From: Borborobacter arsenicus
Lineage (GTDB): Bacteria > Pseudomonadota > Alphaproteobacteria > Rhizobiales > Rhizobiaceae
Direction of reading: 5' to 3'
Assembly: GCF_003934165.1 (NCBI RefSeq)
Contig: NZ_ML133513.1
Coordinates: 4,826 to 68,825 of the forward strand
DNA: 64,000 nt
The translations under genes were made by a program, and so were the position numbers. Positions 24,037 to 31,841 of this stretch are shown piece by piece. Positions within the stretch are counted from its first letter, which is position 1. The number at the start of each line of letters is the position of its first letter. The notes beneath the pieces were generated by a model. It was not told the origin of the DNA and did not search any database. It saw nothing but the letters and a program-made list of their open reading frames with translations.

Positions 24037-24591
24037 ATGATGCAGAGCGAGCCACAGATCAGCTTCCGCGGAATGGAACCTTCCCCATCGGTGGAGGAAG
24101 TGGTGCGCGAAAGGATCGCCCGCCTGGGCCGTTTCCATGACCGGATCACCTCTTGTGCGGTCGTGATTGAAGCCCCTCATCGGCACGGCCGTCAAGGCAA
24201 GCTCTATCGCGTCCTGGTCGACATCGCCGTACCTAGTGCGGCAATCGTCACAGGCATGTCTCGGCAGGAGAACCATGCCCACGAGGACATTTATGTCGCC
24301 ATCCGGGATAGCTTCGATGCGGCACAACGAAAGCTTGAGGATTTCGTTCGAAAAAATAGCGGCTATCGGGTCAAGGCGCACCCGGAGGTACTTCACGGAA
24401 AGATCGCAAGGCTCATGCCCGGGGAAGGCTACGGCTTCATCCTCGCGCAAGACGGCCGCGAGTTCTTCTTCCGTCGGGAGAACATGACGTCCCAGAAGGA
24501 GTGGTCAGCGCTGTCCGAGGGCAAGGAGGTCCGCTTTTCCGAACACGACGGTGCGCGGGGTCCCTATGCTTCGGCCGTTACGGTTGCATGA
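24037..24591 (+). CDS. Ribosome hibernation factor (HPF/RaiA-like) fused to a cold-shock domain
   Basis: A 184-residue protein. Residues 5-110 resemble HPF/RaiA (SPSVEEVVRERIARLGRFHD, HEDIYVAIRDSFDAAQRKLE). Residues 118-184 form a cold-shock/S1-like domain with GKIARLMPGEGYGFI and REFFFRRENM standing for the RNP motifs. Classical long HPFs instead carry a dimerisation domain at this place. It probably binds the 30S decoding region and single-stranded RNA, silencing or protecting ribosomes in hypoxia. ATG 24037 has AGGAAC upstream and the box is 62.5 bp away. The host-attachment-type gene follows after 61 nt. Confidence 0.85.
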   Translation: MMQSEPQISFRGMEPSPSVEEVVRERIARLGRFHDRITSCAVVIEAPHRHGRQGKLYRVLVDIAVPSAAIVTGMSRQENHAHEDIYVAIRDSFDAAQRKLEDFVRKNSGYRVKAHPEVLHGKIARLMPGEGYGFILAQDGREFFFRRENMTSQKEWSALSEGKEVRFSEHDGARGPYASAVTVA

Positions 24592-24652
24592 TGAAGCCGC
24601 TTGGGTGTCGTTGAGGTCGAGAAGCCAACGCAAACAGAGAGATTTGCAGGTG

Positions 24653-25099
24653 ATGAAAGAGAAAACGACCTGGGTGCTGCTGGCGGACGGAGCGCGCGCG
24701 CGTATCGTTCGCCAGATTGATCTCAAAGACGAAGAGCAGGTTGAGGATCTGGTGTTTGAGATCGACCACAAGCAGTTGGGCGAGATCATGTCCGACAGGC
24801 CAGGACGCAGTTTCGCCTCGGAAGGCACAAGGCGATCTGCGCTTGAGTACCATTCGGAACCCGAAAAGGAGCAGGAGGCCCGGTTCGCAGAAACTCTGAT
24901 TGCGGAACTGGAACAGCGCTTCCTTGCCCATGAGTTCCAGCGTCTCGCGATCGTCGCCGAGCCACGGATGCTCGGCGTTTTGCGCCGGAAGCTGTCGCCC
25001 ACGCTTCAACAAACCGTCGTGGCTCAAGTGGCGAAGGATCTGACGAAAGTGCCGCGGCAGGAACTTGCTGCAGCGATCGGCCAGCTCGGCATAAAATAA
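24653..25099 (+). CDS. Host attachment protein family (PF10116-type)
   Basis: A 148-residue protein starting MKEKTTWVLLADGARARIVR. The D-G-A-R-A-R-I-V start, the RSFASEGTRRSALEYHSEPE middle and the terminal RLAIVAEPRMLGVLRRKL and EVPK-like (LTKVPRQEL) segments are those of the host attachment/AtsE-like family. The fold resembles release-factor eRF1 domain 2/RNase-like proteins, and in many bacteria these genes sit beside hibernation factors. Molecular role unproven. AGGTG precedes the ATG. Probably co-transcribed with the HPF fusion gene. Confidence 0.82.
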   Translation: MKEKTTWVLLADGARARIVRQIDLKDEEQVEDLVFEIDHKQLGEIMSDRPGRSFASEGTRRSALEYHSEPEKEQEARFAETLIAELEQRFLAHEFQRLAIVAEPRMLGVLRRKLSPTLQQTVVAQVAKDLTKVPRQELAAAIGQLGIK

Positions 25100-25597
25100 G
25101 GCGTCACGGGCAAGATAAGTCGTAATGGGCGGTCGATTTGCACGTCGGTCCGGCAAGATCGGCGCTGTCGTGGCCCTGGGCCGATCAGGCATTCCTTCCG
25201 AGTTTGCAATATCTGGACCGCTTATCCCGTTCCACTCAGGGGGTACAACCCCGAACAGCACGATCTGAAGGAATCCCTGCCGAATTCGATGCGAATCGTG
25301 TCGGAGCTTCGCCCATAGCACAGGGGCGAGACGATGGTTCAAGAGGTACTGATTTCTGGCGACAGGTTTTGGGCAGGTCGCGATCATATCGGCCGTCACA
25401 TCAAGCTCTCAGCGAACATCTCGATGGGCACTGGCTTGTCTTGTTCTGCCGGATCAGAAATAGCGCCCTGCCAATGCCTACCCCGCTTAAACGCAAGCTG
25501 CCTGACTGTCATGCAGGAGCACCAGGTGGTTGCCACCTGACCGAATGATAAGCGGTAGGACTAGTAAGTCCGGGTCTCGTTGTCGTGCGCCTTGGCT
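25100..25597. other. Gene-free interval between convergent genes
   Basis: Several open frames exist on both strands, but none gives a recognisable product or has a plausible ribosome-binding site. No FNR box is present. It may hold decayed DNA. Confidence 0.45.
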
Positions 25598-27142
25598 TCA
25601 CGCGGCAGCCAAGGCGAGGATATCGGAAACTATCGCGGCCGGAGATCTGTCAGCTTCGATGCGATGCCAGGTGACCTGTCCGACATCCCTCTGCAATTGG
25701 CGAGACAACACGTCGACAGTTGCATCGGAGGGGCCGCCGAGCCGCTGGTCGACACGACGCCACAGCACATCGGGAGAGACTTCCAGCCAAACGCCCAGAA
25801 ACGGTACATGGCGATCCATGGCGACCTGCTCGATGCGCACGCGGTCGCGCGGCCGATCGAAGACTGCGTCGACAATCACTGAACCGCTCTCGGCCAGGAC
25901 GAGGCCTGCCCGCCAGGCCATCTCCCGATAGACCCGCTCAGAGATTTCCGGCCGATAAGCTTTCTCGGGGAGGCGGGTCTCGGGCGACACGCCATGCATC
26001 GTCTTGCGGATCCGGTCGCTTTCCAGCATTCGCGCGCCGGGAGGCGCGCCGATATACGCAGCAAGCGCTTCGGTTACAGTCGTTTTGCCTGAACCGCTCA
26101 GCCCGCCAATGGCGAGGAGACGCGTAGAACGCGCTTGCAGCAGTTCCGATGCGAGGTCGAAATAGGCATGGGCCTCGCGGGTCAGCTTCCCAGACGGGTC
26201 GCCGTTTTCTTCTATCTGCGTGGCAAGGACATGAGCACGAATGGCCGCCCTGATTGCCATCAGAAAAGGCAGAAGAACAAACCCGTCTTCATTGTCGGTC
26301 TCATCGAGATACCGGTTCGTCACAAGATTGGCGAGTTCCGGGAACCCGCGGTGCCACAGGTCCATGAGTAGAAAGGATACATCATAGAGCACATCCGTCG
26401 TCGCAATCCGCTCATTGAACTCGATGCAATCAAACAGGCAGGGCTGGTTATCCAGCAGGCAGATGTTGCGCAGGTGCAGATCGCCATGGCAGCGGCGCAC
26501 CTTACCGACCGCCTCGCGCTGATCCAATACATCGGCAAGACGCGACAACGTCGCCCGGAATGCAGCGTCCAGAACGTCGATTTTGTTCTCGTCGAAAACG
26601 CGGCTGGTGGCAAAGCCGGCCCTGTTGATGTCGAGCACGCCAGCGAGGTTCGCCGCCCCGCTGCCTGCATGCACGACTGAAGCCTGACTGTGGAAACGCG
26701 CGACCATGCGGGCGGTTTTTGTCATCAGATCGGGCGTGAGCCGGCCAGCTTCCGCCATGCGATCCAGCAGCTGCGCTTGGTCGAAGCGGTTCATTTCAAC
26801 GACCGCATCGACCAATTCTCCACTCCCATCGAACGCAAGTCCACCGCCCGGCTCGCGCGTGATCCGCCGGATGCCGAGATAGAGATCCGGCGCGGTGAGT
26901 GCATTGAGTTCCACCTCCCTCAGGCAGGCGGCAAGGCGCAGTTCGGGGGCCGAGAAATCGACGTAAGGGAGATGCACCGCCCGTTTCAGCTTGAAGGCAC
27001 GGTCACCAGCAAGGAATATCACCGAAATATGTGTCTCAATGATTTCGGCCGGGGCGGCGATGCCGAATGTGAGTGGATCTGCCAGGAAAGCCATTGCTTC
27101 AGCTTGGTCGCTAGGAATCAAGGAACGCTCCTTCATTTTCAA
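25598..27142 (-). CDS. APH-like kinase fused to an AAA_33 P-loop kinase
   Basis: A 514-residue two-domain protein. Residues 1-340 form an aminoglycoside-phosphotransferase-like domain (FKLKRAVHLPYVDFS, catalytic-loop CHGDLHLRNI, metal-site LFDCIEFNE). Residues 343-514 are a zeta-toxin/gluconate-kinase-like P-loop domain with Walker A GGLSGSGKTT and LESDRIRKTMHG. The same architecture occurs in many proteobacterial stress clusters, and the substrate is unknown. The ATG overlaps the stop of the upstream CysQ-like gene by 4 nt, so the pair shares the promoter near 27980-28025. A shorter paralogue lacking the P-loop domain is at 30703. Confidence 0.87.
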   Translation of the reverse strand: MKMKERSLIPSDQAEAMAFLADPLTFGIAAPAEIIETHISVIFLAGDRAFKLKRAVHLPYVDFSAPELRLAACLREVELNALTAPDLYLGIRRITREPGGGLAFDGSGELVDAVVEMNRFDQAQLLDRMAEAGRLTPDLMTKTARMVARFHSQASVVHAGSGAANLAGVLDINRAGFATSRVFDENKIDVLDAAFRATLSRLADVLDQREAVGKVRRCHGDLHLRNICLLDNQPCLFDCIEFNERIATTDVLYDVSFLLMDLWHRGFPELANLVTNRYLDETDNEDGFVLLPFLMAIRAAIRAHVLATQIEENGDPSGKLTREAHAYFDLASELLQARSTRLLAIGGLSGSGKTTVTEALAAYIGAPPGARMLESDRIRKTMHGVSPETRLPEKAYRPEISERVYREMAWRAGLVLAESGSVIVDAVFDRPRDRVRIEQVAMDRHVPFLGVWLEVSPDVLWRRVDQRLGGPSDATVDVLSRQLQRDVGQVTWHRIEADRSPAAIVSDILALAAA

Positions 27143-27945
27143 TCACCAGCAGGGGCCGGGCCACCATCCTGGTCCCTGCTCCGGGCAGACTGTGCGCCCG
27201 CGCAGACAAAGGAAGGATTTTCCCAGTTGGGTTTGCCGTAGAGGAGCGGCTTGCCCTCGGTTGTGAGCACGGTGCCGCCAGCTGCTTGAAGGATGGCGTG
27301 AGGCGCAGCGGTATCCCACTCCATGGTACGGCCCGGCCGTACATACAGATCGGCCTTCCCCTCTGCTATCCGGCAGAATTTCAGTCCGGAACCCATCCTG
27401 ACCGTTTCAGCGACCTCGTATCTGGCGAGCATCGACGGGAGGCGCTGATCATCCGCATCATGCCGGCTGACCAAGGCGACAGGCCCGTCTCGAGGGACGT
27501 CTCGGACTTGAATGGGCATGTCTGTCCCGCCTGTACGTTTCCATGCACCTCGTCCGACGACGCCGGTGTACACTTCATGTCGAGCAGGTGCAGCAACAGC
27601 TCCCAATACCACCTCATGGTCTCGAATGAGGCCGATATTGACGACGAACTCATCGAGGTTGGCTGCGAATTCCCGAGTGCCGTCTAATGGATCGACCAAC
27701 CAGAAGACGCTCGGAATCGGTTCGGCTCGGTTCGTGGCGGATTCCTCGGCGATGGCCGGGATGTCAGGTGTCCGGGTTCTTAATCCGTTGAGAATGGTTC
27801 GCTGTGAGATGAGATCGGCGTCCGTCACAGGAGATCGGTCTAGCTTTTCAGAAACCGTGTAGCCGCGTGCGCGGATCGCAAGAATCTCGGCCCCGGCTTG
27901 GTCAGCCAGTCGCGCGGCAAGGGTAACGAGATCAAGATCATCCAT
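27139..27945 (-). CDS. Inositol-monophosphatase-family 3'(2'),5'-bisphosphate nucleotidase (CysQ-like)
   Basis: A 268-residue Mg2+-dependent phosphatase from the ATG at 27945 (an in-frame start at 27990 is possible). Landmarks are AEESAT (first metal site), W-L-V-D-P-L-D-G-T (second metal site) and EWDTAAPHAILQAAGG (third). CysQ removes PAP made by sulfate assimilation and so spares RNA-processing enzymes. Other IMPase substrates are possible. It forms a two-gene unit with the APH/AAA kinase. Two FNR-type boxes lie immediately upstream and are shared with the divergent groEL. Confidence 0.85.
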   Translation of the reverse strand: MDDLDLVTLAARLADQAGAEILAIRARGYTVSEKLDRSPVTDADLISQRTILNGLRTRTPDIPAIAEESATNRAEPIPSVFWLVDPLDGTREFAANLDEFVVNIGLIRDHEVVLGAVAAPARHEVYTGVVGRGAWKRTGGTDMPIQVRDVPRDGPVALVSRHDADDQRLPSMLARYEVAETVRMGSGLKFCRIAEGKADLYVRPGRTMEWDTAAPHAILQAAGGTVLTTEGKPLLYGKPNWENPSFVCAGAQSARSRDQDGGPAPAGD

Positions 27946-27979
27946 TTGAAAACAATGGGGCAGCCAATTCTTAACGGCA

Positions 27980-27993
27980 TTGATGGACATCAA
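27980..27993. promoter_or_regulatory. FNR/FixK-type box 1 between cysQ and groEL (TTGAT GGAC ATCAA)
   Basis: Perfect half-sites. Centre 41.5 bp from the cysQ ATG, and 32 bp (three helical turns) from box 2. It may serve as a distal site for groEL. Confidence 0.7.
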
Positions 27994-28011
27994 ATCCGGG
28001 GCACGGCGCAG

Positions 28012-28025
28012 TTGATCCGCATCAA
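28012..28025. promoter_or_regulatory. FNR/FixK-type box 2 between cysQ and groEL (TTGAT CCGC ATCAA)
   Basis: Perfect half-sites; centre 73.5 bp from the cysQ start and 98.5 bp from the groEL start. Confidence 0.75.
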
Positions 28026-28116
28026 TCCCAACGACCCAACGTGATGGCAGAATGACATTCGCAGTTGGAACGGTCTGGCGACCGGGCAGCTTCCGGACGT
28101 TCAAGAGGTCGATGAA

Positions 28117-29739
28117 ATGGCTCACAAACAGGTGCTGTTCCGTTCCGAAGCCCGTGAGAAGATTTTGCGGGGCTGTGCGCAGCTTGCCGATGCCGTGCGG
28201 GTCACGCTCGGGCCACGCTCGAAATCGGTGCTGATCGAGAGGAAATGGGGCACGCCCATCGTCTGCAACGATGGCGTCACCATTGCAAAGGAGTTCGATC
28301 TCAAGGATCCGGAGGAAAATCTCGGCGCGCGGATGCTGAGGCAAGCGGCGGAGAAAACGGGGGATATGGTCGGGGACGGCACCAGCACATCGACAATCCT
28401 CGCCCACGCGATGTTCGCCGACGGAGTGCGCAATGTCGTGGCGGGTGCCAGCGCGATCGACATCAAGCGCGGGCTCGACCGGGCTGCGAAACGCGCGGTC
28501 GAGGCGCTGAAAGCGATCTCCAAGCCCGTTCAGACGCGGCGGGAGAAAGAGCAGGTCGCGACAATCTCGGCGCATAACGATGCTGGCATCGGTGACCTGA
28601 TCGGGGCAGCGATGGAGAAAGTCGGTGACGAGGGCGTCATCATGGTGGAGGAAGCCAAGACCACCGAGACGGTTCTTGACGTGGTCGAGGGCATGCAGTT
28701 CGACCGGGGCTTCCTGTCGCCCTATTTCGTGAGCGACATGGACAAGATGGAAGCCGTGCTGGAGGACGCGCTTGTGTTGGTCGTCGATCGCAAGATCAGT
28801 TCGCTGAACGATTTGGTCAAGCTGCTCGAAGCGGTTGCCAAGTCAGGCGCCCCTCTGCTCATCGTGGCCGAGGAGGTGGAGGGGGAAGCGCTCGCCACCC
28901 TGATTGTCAACCACATCCGCGGGACGCTGAAGAGCTGCGCGGTCAAGGCCCCCGGGTTCGGTGACAGGCGCAAGGCCATGCTCCAGGACATTGCTATTTT
29001 GACCGGAGCACAGGTCATTTCCGAGGAACTGGGCATCAAGCTGGAGAACGTGACGATGGAACAGCTCGGCCGCGCCAGGCGTGTTGTGTGCGACAAGGAG
29101 AACACGACGATTGTGGGTGGGGCTGGAGACAGCACGGCGATCAAGGCAAGAATCGAGCAGATCAGGCGGGAGATCGAGAATACGACCAGCGATTACGACC
29201 GCGAGAAGCTCAGGGAACGGCTTGCGAAGCTGGCCGGAGGCGTTGCGGTGGTCAAGGTCGGCGCGCCGACCGAATCTGAAATGAAGTCGAGGAAAGAGGC
29301 GCTAGATGATGCGATCAGCGCCACCAAGGCGGCGGTCGCCGAAGGAATCGTGCCAGGCGGCGGACTGGCGCTGCTGCGCTGCATTGCGGCTGTCGAGAAG
29401 GAGGAGAAGCTCGTTGAAGGCGACGAGCGTACCGGCGTGCAGATCCTGAGGCGGGCCCTCGAGACCCCGGTGCGTCAGATCGCGGAAAATTCCGCCGTCG
29501 ATGGTGGGGTGGTGGTCGCGAAAATGCTGGAAGGCAAAGGCAATTTCGGCTTCGATGCAGGGCGCAAGCAATATGTCGATCTGGTCGAGGCAGGGATCAT
29601 CGATCCGACCAAGGTCGTGCGCGTGGCTCTGGAAAATGCGGTGTCGGTCGCCAGTACGCTTCTTCTCACTGAAGCGACCATGACGGAGATTCCCGAAGAA
29701 AAGCCGGCGCAACCGATCGGGTCGGAATTGGCAATGTAA
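28117..29739 (+). CDS. groEL: Chaperonin GroEL, orphan copy without groES
   Basis: A 540-residue group I chaperonin. It has [13 protein letters not shown] (apex of the equatorial domain), the ATP-binding G-D-G-T-S-T-S-T-I, the apical-domain [14 protein letters not shown] region, and [11 protein letters not shown] with the nucleotide contact GGGV-type loop. The C-terminus ends P-I-G-S-E-L-A-M and lacks the usual GGM repeats. No groES lies upstream or downstream, unlike housekeeping copies, so it must borrow a GroES from elsewhere. Twin FNR-type boxes upstream indicate oxygen-controlled expression, unusual in place of CIRCE/RpoH control. The PRPP-synthase-like gene follows 56 nt later. Confidence 0.95.
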   Translation: MAHKQVLFRSEAREKILRGCAQLADAVRVTLGPRSKSVLIERKWGTPIVCNDGVTIAKEFDLKDPEENLGARMLRQAAEKTGDMVGDGTSTSTILAHAMFADGVRNVVAGASAIDIKRGLDRAAKRAVEALKAISKPVQTRREKEQVATISAHNDAGIGDLIGAAMEKVGDEGVIMVEEAKTTETVLDVVEGMQFDRGFLSPYFVSDMDKMEAVLEDALVLVVDRKISSLNDLVKLLEAVAKSGAPLLIVAEEVEGEALATLIVNHIRGTLKSCAVKAPGFGDRRKAMLQDIAILTGAQVISEELGIKLENVTMEQLGRARRVVCDKENTTIVGGAGDSTAIKARIEQIRREIENTTSDYDREKLRERLAKLAGGVAVVKVGAPTESEMKSRKEALDDAISATKAAVAEGIVPGGGLALLRCIAAVEKEEKLVEGDERTGVQILRRALETPVRQIAENSAVDGGVVVAKMLEGKGNFGFDAGRKQYVDLVEAGIIDPTKVVRVALENAVSVASTLLLTEATMTEIPEEKPAQPIGSELAM

Positions 29740-29795
29740 CGACGTGCGCGGACCGCCAGGCTTGTCCGAGGTCCACGGTGGGAATTGAGGTATCA

Positions 29796-30758
29796 ATGCG
29801 TCTATTCGCTTTGAAGGGGAGCGACAGCCTTGGCGTCGCGGTTGCGGGTGCCATGAGTATGGGGCTCGACCCGCATGAGGAACGCGACTTCGAGGACGGT
29901 GAGCATAAGGCCCGGCCGCTGGTAAGCGTGCGCGGCGAGGACGTCTACATCGTCCACAGTATTGCCGGTGAACCCGGCGCGTCTGCCAATGACAAACTCG
30001 TCAAGCTCCTGTTTTTCATCGCCACCTGCCGGGAAAACGGTGCCGCGCGCGTAACGGCGGTTGTCCCCTATCTCGCTTATGCCCGCAAGGACCGGCAGAC
30101 AAAGGAACGCGACCCGGTGACGACTCGTTATGTTGCGCAGCTCTTCGAGGCGGCCGGCACCGACTGCGTGGCGGTGCTCGAGGTGCACAATTTCGCAGCG
30201 TTCCAAAACGCGTTCCGCTGCCGGACAGTCCACCTAAATGCGCGCAAGCTCTTTTGTCCGGCAATCCGGAAGTTGGATCAAGGCCAGCCGGTCGTGATCT
30301 TTTCTCCCGACGGTGGCGGCATAAAGCGAGCGGAATTGCTCCGGCAATGCTATGAAGCCGAGGTTGGCGTGGAGGTCGGCTTTGGCTTCATGGAGAAGCG
30401 CCGCAGCCGCGGTGTCGTGTCAGGCGATCTGTTCTCGGGCGACGTGGACGGCAGGGCAGTCTTTCTTGTCGATGACATGATCAGCACCGGCGGCACCATG
30501 CTCAGGGCGGCCCATGCATGTCGTGAGCGCGGCGCGAGAGCAGTTCATGCGATAGCCACGCACGGGCTCTTTGGCGTCGGCTCCTACGCTCTCCTGGCGG
30601 GAAGCGCCATAGACCGCATTGTCGTCTCCGACAGCCTTGCGTCCGCGACGAAAGCTGCCAAGCTTGAGGTGATCTCATGCGCATCGCTGATAGCCGAGGC
30701 GATCAGACGTCTTCATACGAACGGGTCGATTTCGGATCTGGTCGGCATGGAAAGCTGA
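29796..30758 (+). CDS. Ribose-phosphate pyrophosphokinase-like protein
   Basis: A 320-residue PRPP-synthase homologue from the ATG at 29796 (GAGG upstream). Key regions are RPLVSVRGEDVYIVHS, the ATP/PRPP region VPYLAYARKDRQTKERDPVT (with the R-Q loop), VFSPDGGGIKRAE and the ribose-5-phosphate loop LVDDMISTGGTM. The N-terminal flexible loop and allosteric residues of housekeeping Prs are only partly kept, so it is a divergent accessory paralogue. Linked to groEL, it would be low-oxygen induced and could supply PRPP for the PRTase of the hsp20 unit. That link is inference. Confidence 0.85.
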   Translation: MRLFALKGSDSLGVAVAGAMSMGLDPHEERDFEDGEHKARPLVSVRGEDVYIVHSIAGEPGASANDKLVKLLFFIATCRENGAARVTAVVPYLAYARKDRQTKERDPVTTRYVAQLFEAAGTDCVAVLEVHNFAAFQNAFRCRTVHLNARKLFCPAIRKLDQGQPVVIFSPDGGGIKRAELLRQCYEAEVGVEVGFGFMEKRRSRGVVSGDLFSGDVDGRAVFLVDDMISTGGTMLRAAHACRERGARAVHAIATHGLFGVGSYALLAGSAIDRIVVSDSLASATKAAKLEVISCASLIAEAIRRLHTNGSISDLVGMES

Positions 30759-31743
30759 GTTCGTGCTTCGCCAATGCGATGTAGGACAGGGCGAGCGGCT
30801 TCCATTTCTCTGGTTGACGCACTGGCATTTCCAGCAAATGCGCCATGCAAAGACGTGCCGTTAGAAGCATCCGGAAACCGCCGTAGAATGCAAGAAGGTC
30901 TCCGTCTGGCCGTCCCCCCAATCTCGCGGTCAAAGTATCCAGGAGACAGGCACGTATCCACGGCTGACCCGCGGCGACACATTCCAGTCCGAGATAATTG
31001 ATCTCGTCATAAGGGTCGAGGATGCGCATCGGACGGTTGAATTCCAGGCAGTCTATGATCTGGAGGGGCTTGCCGAGGTGGACGTGTTCCGGTCTCAGGT
31101 CACCATGGCCTTCGACAATGCGGCCATCCGCGATCCGTCGCTTGATCTTCGATACGATCGATTCAAGTGCCCGGTCGGCGGCATCGAACACTGGCCTGGC
31201 AGCATCCCGCACGCCGAGTTCCGGCCGTTGCAGGATGGCCCGGTTGATGGCCTGCTCCTCGGTAAGATGCTTGAGATAAAGGCCTCCATTCGTGATCTCG
31301 GGCGTGCAGCCCGCATAGAAACGAGCCATAAGCTCGCCGACGCGGCGGACTTCCGCTTCTGAGACGCGACCCTCGCGTAGCCGTACATCGAGCATGTCGG
31401 CATGGCGCAGCCGATTCATTTCCACAAGCAAGTCAATGGTCCGGCCGTGGCCGTGTACCGCAAGGCGGCCTGTCCGGTCCACGCGCAGAGGGATGACCGC
31501 GAGATAAGCCTCGCTGGCGAGCCTCCGGTTCAGCCGCAGTTCCTCCTCGCAGTAGTAGCGACGGCGGTCCAGCGTGCTGAAATCGAGGAAGGGGTATTTG
31601 ACCGGCTTCTTGAGCTTGTAGACGCGGTCGTCGGCGAGGAACACCCAAGACATATGGGTTTCCCTTACCTCGACATTGGTCGTTGCATGGGGAAAACTGC
31701 CCGGACAACTCAGGAATTCCACCTTTTCCGCAAGTGTTACCAT
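30703..31743 (-). CDS. APH-like kinase-domain protein
   Basis: A 346-residue protein from the ATG at 31743; the FNR box 74.5 bp upstream and the family-like start favour it over 31779. It resembles the N-terminal half of the protein at 25598: THMSWVFLADDRVYKLKKPV (P-loop-like lysine), GHGDLRPEHVHLG catalytic loop and IDCLEFNRPMR. It lacks the AAA_33 domain. Substrate unknown. Its 3' end overlaps the convergent PRPP-synthase gene by 56 nt, allowing mutual antisense interference. Confidence 0.82.
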   Translation of the reverse strand: MVTLAEKVEFLSCPGSFPHATTNVEVRETHMSWVFLADDRVYKLKKPVKYPFLDFSTLDRRRYYCEEELRLNRRLASEAYLAVIPLRVDRTGRLAVHGHGRTIDLLVEMNRLRHADMLDVRLREGRVSEAEVRRVGELMARFYAGCTPEITNGGLYLKHLTEEQAINRAILQRPELGVRDAARPVFDAADRALESIVSKIKRRIADGRIVEGHGDLRPEHVHLGKPLQIIDCLEFNRPMRILDPYDEINYLGLECVAAGQPWIRACLLDTLTARLGGRPDGDLLAFYGGFRMLLTARLCMAHLLEMPVRQPEKWKPLALSYIALAKHELSFPCRPDPKSTRSYEDV

Positions 31744-31810
31744 GTGCGTTCCAGGAGCTAAAGAACCAAGTGCGATCAAGGCAGTCCATCATGCACCGGC
31801 GCCGTTTGCC

Positions 31811-31824
31811 TTGACGTGCATCAA
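31811..31824 (-). promoter_or_regulatory. FNR/FixK-type box (TTGAC GTGC ATCAA)
   Basis: Near-perfect palindrome between the ATPase 3' end and the APH-like gene, centred 74.5 bp before the start at 31743. Confidence 0.7.
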
Positions 31825-31841
31825 GGCTGGTCTTCGGCGCT

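Noticed and set aside
25138-25548. Forward frames in 25.1-25.6 kb as a gene
   Set aside because: No homology recognised, no Shine-Dalgarno and mutually overlapping frames of similar quality.
27946-28575. N-terminal extension of the CysQ-like frame to 478 residues
   Set aside because: The extension runs antisense through the promoter and groEL; IMPase-family similarity starts at 27945.
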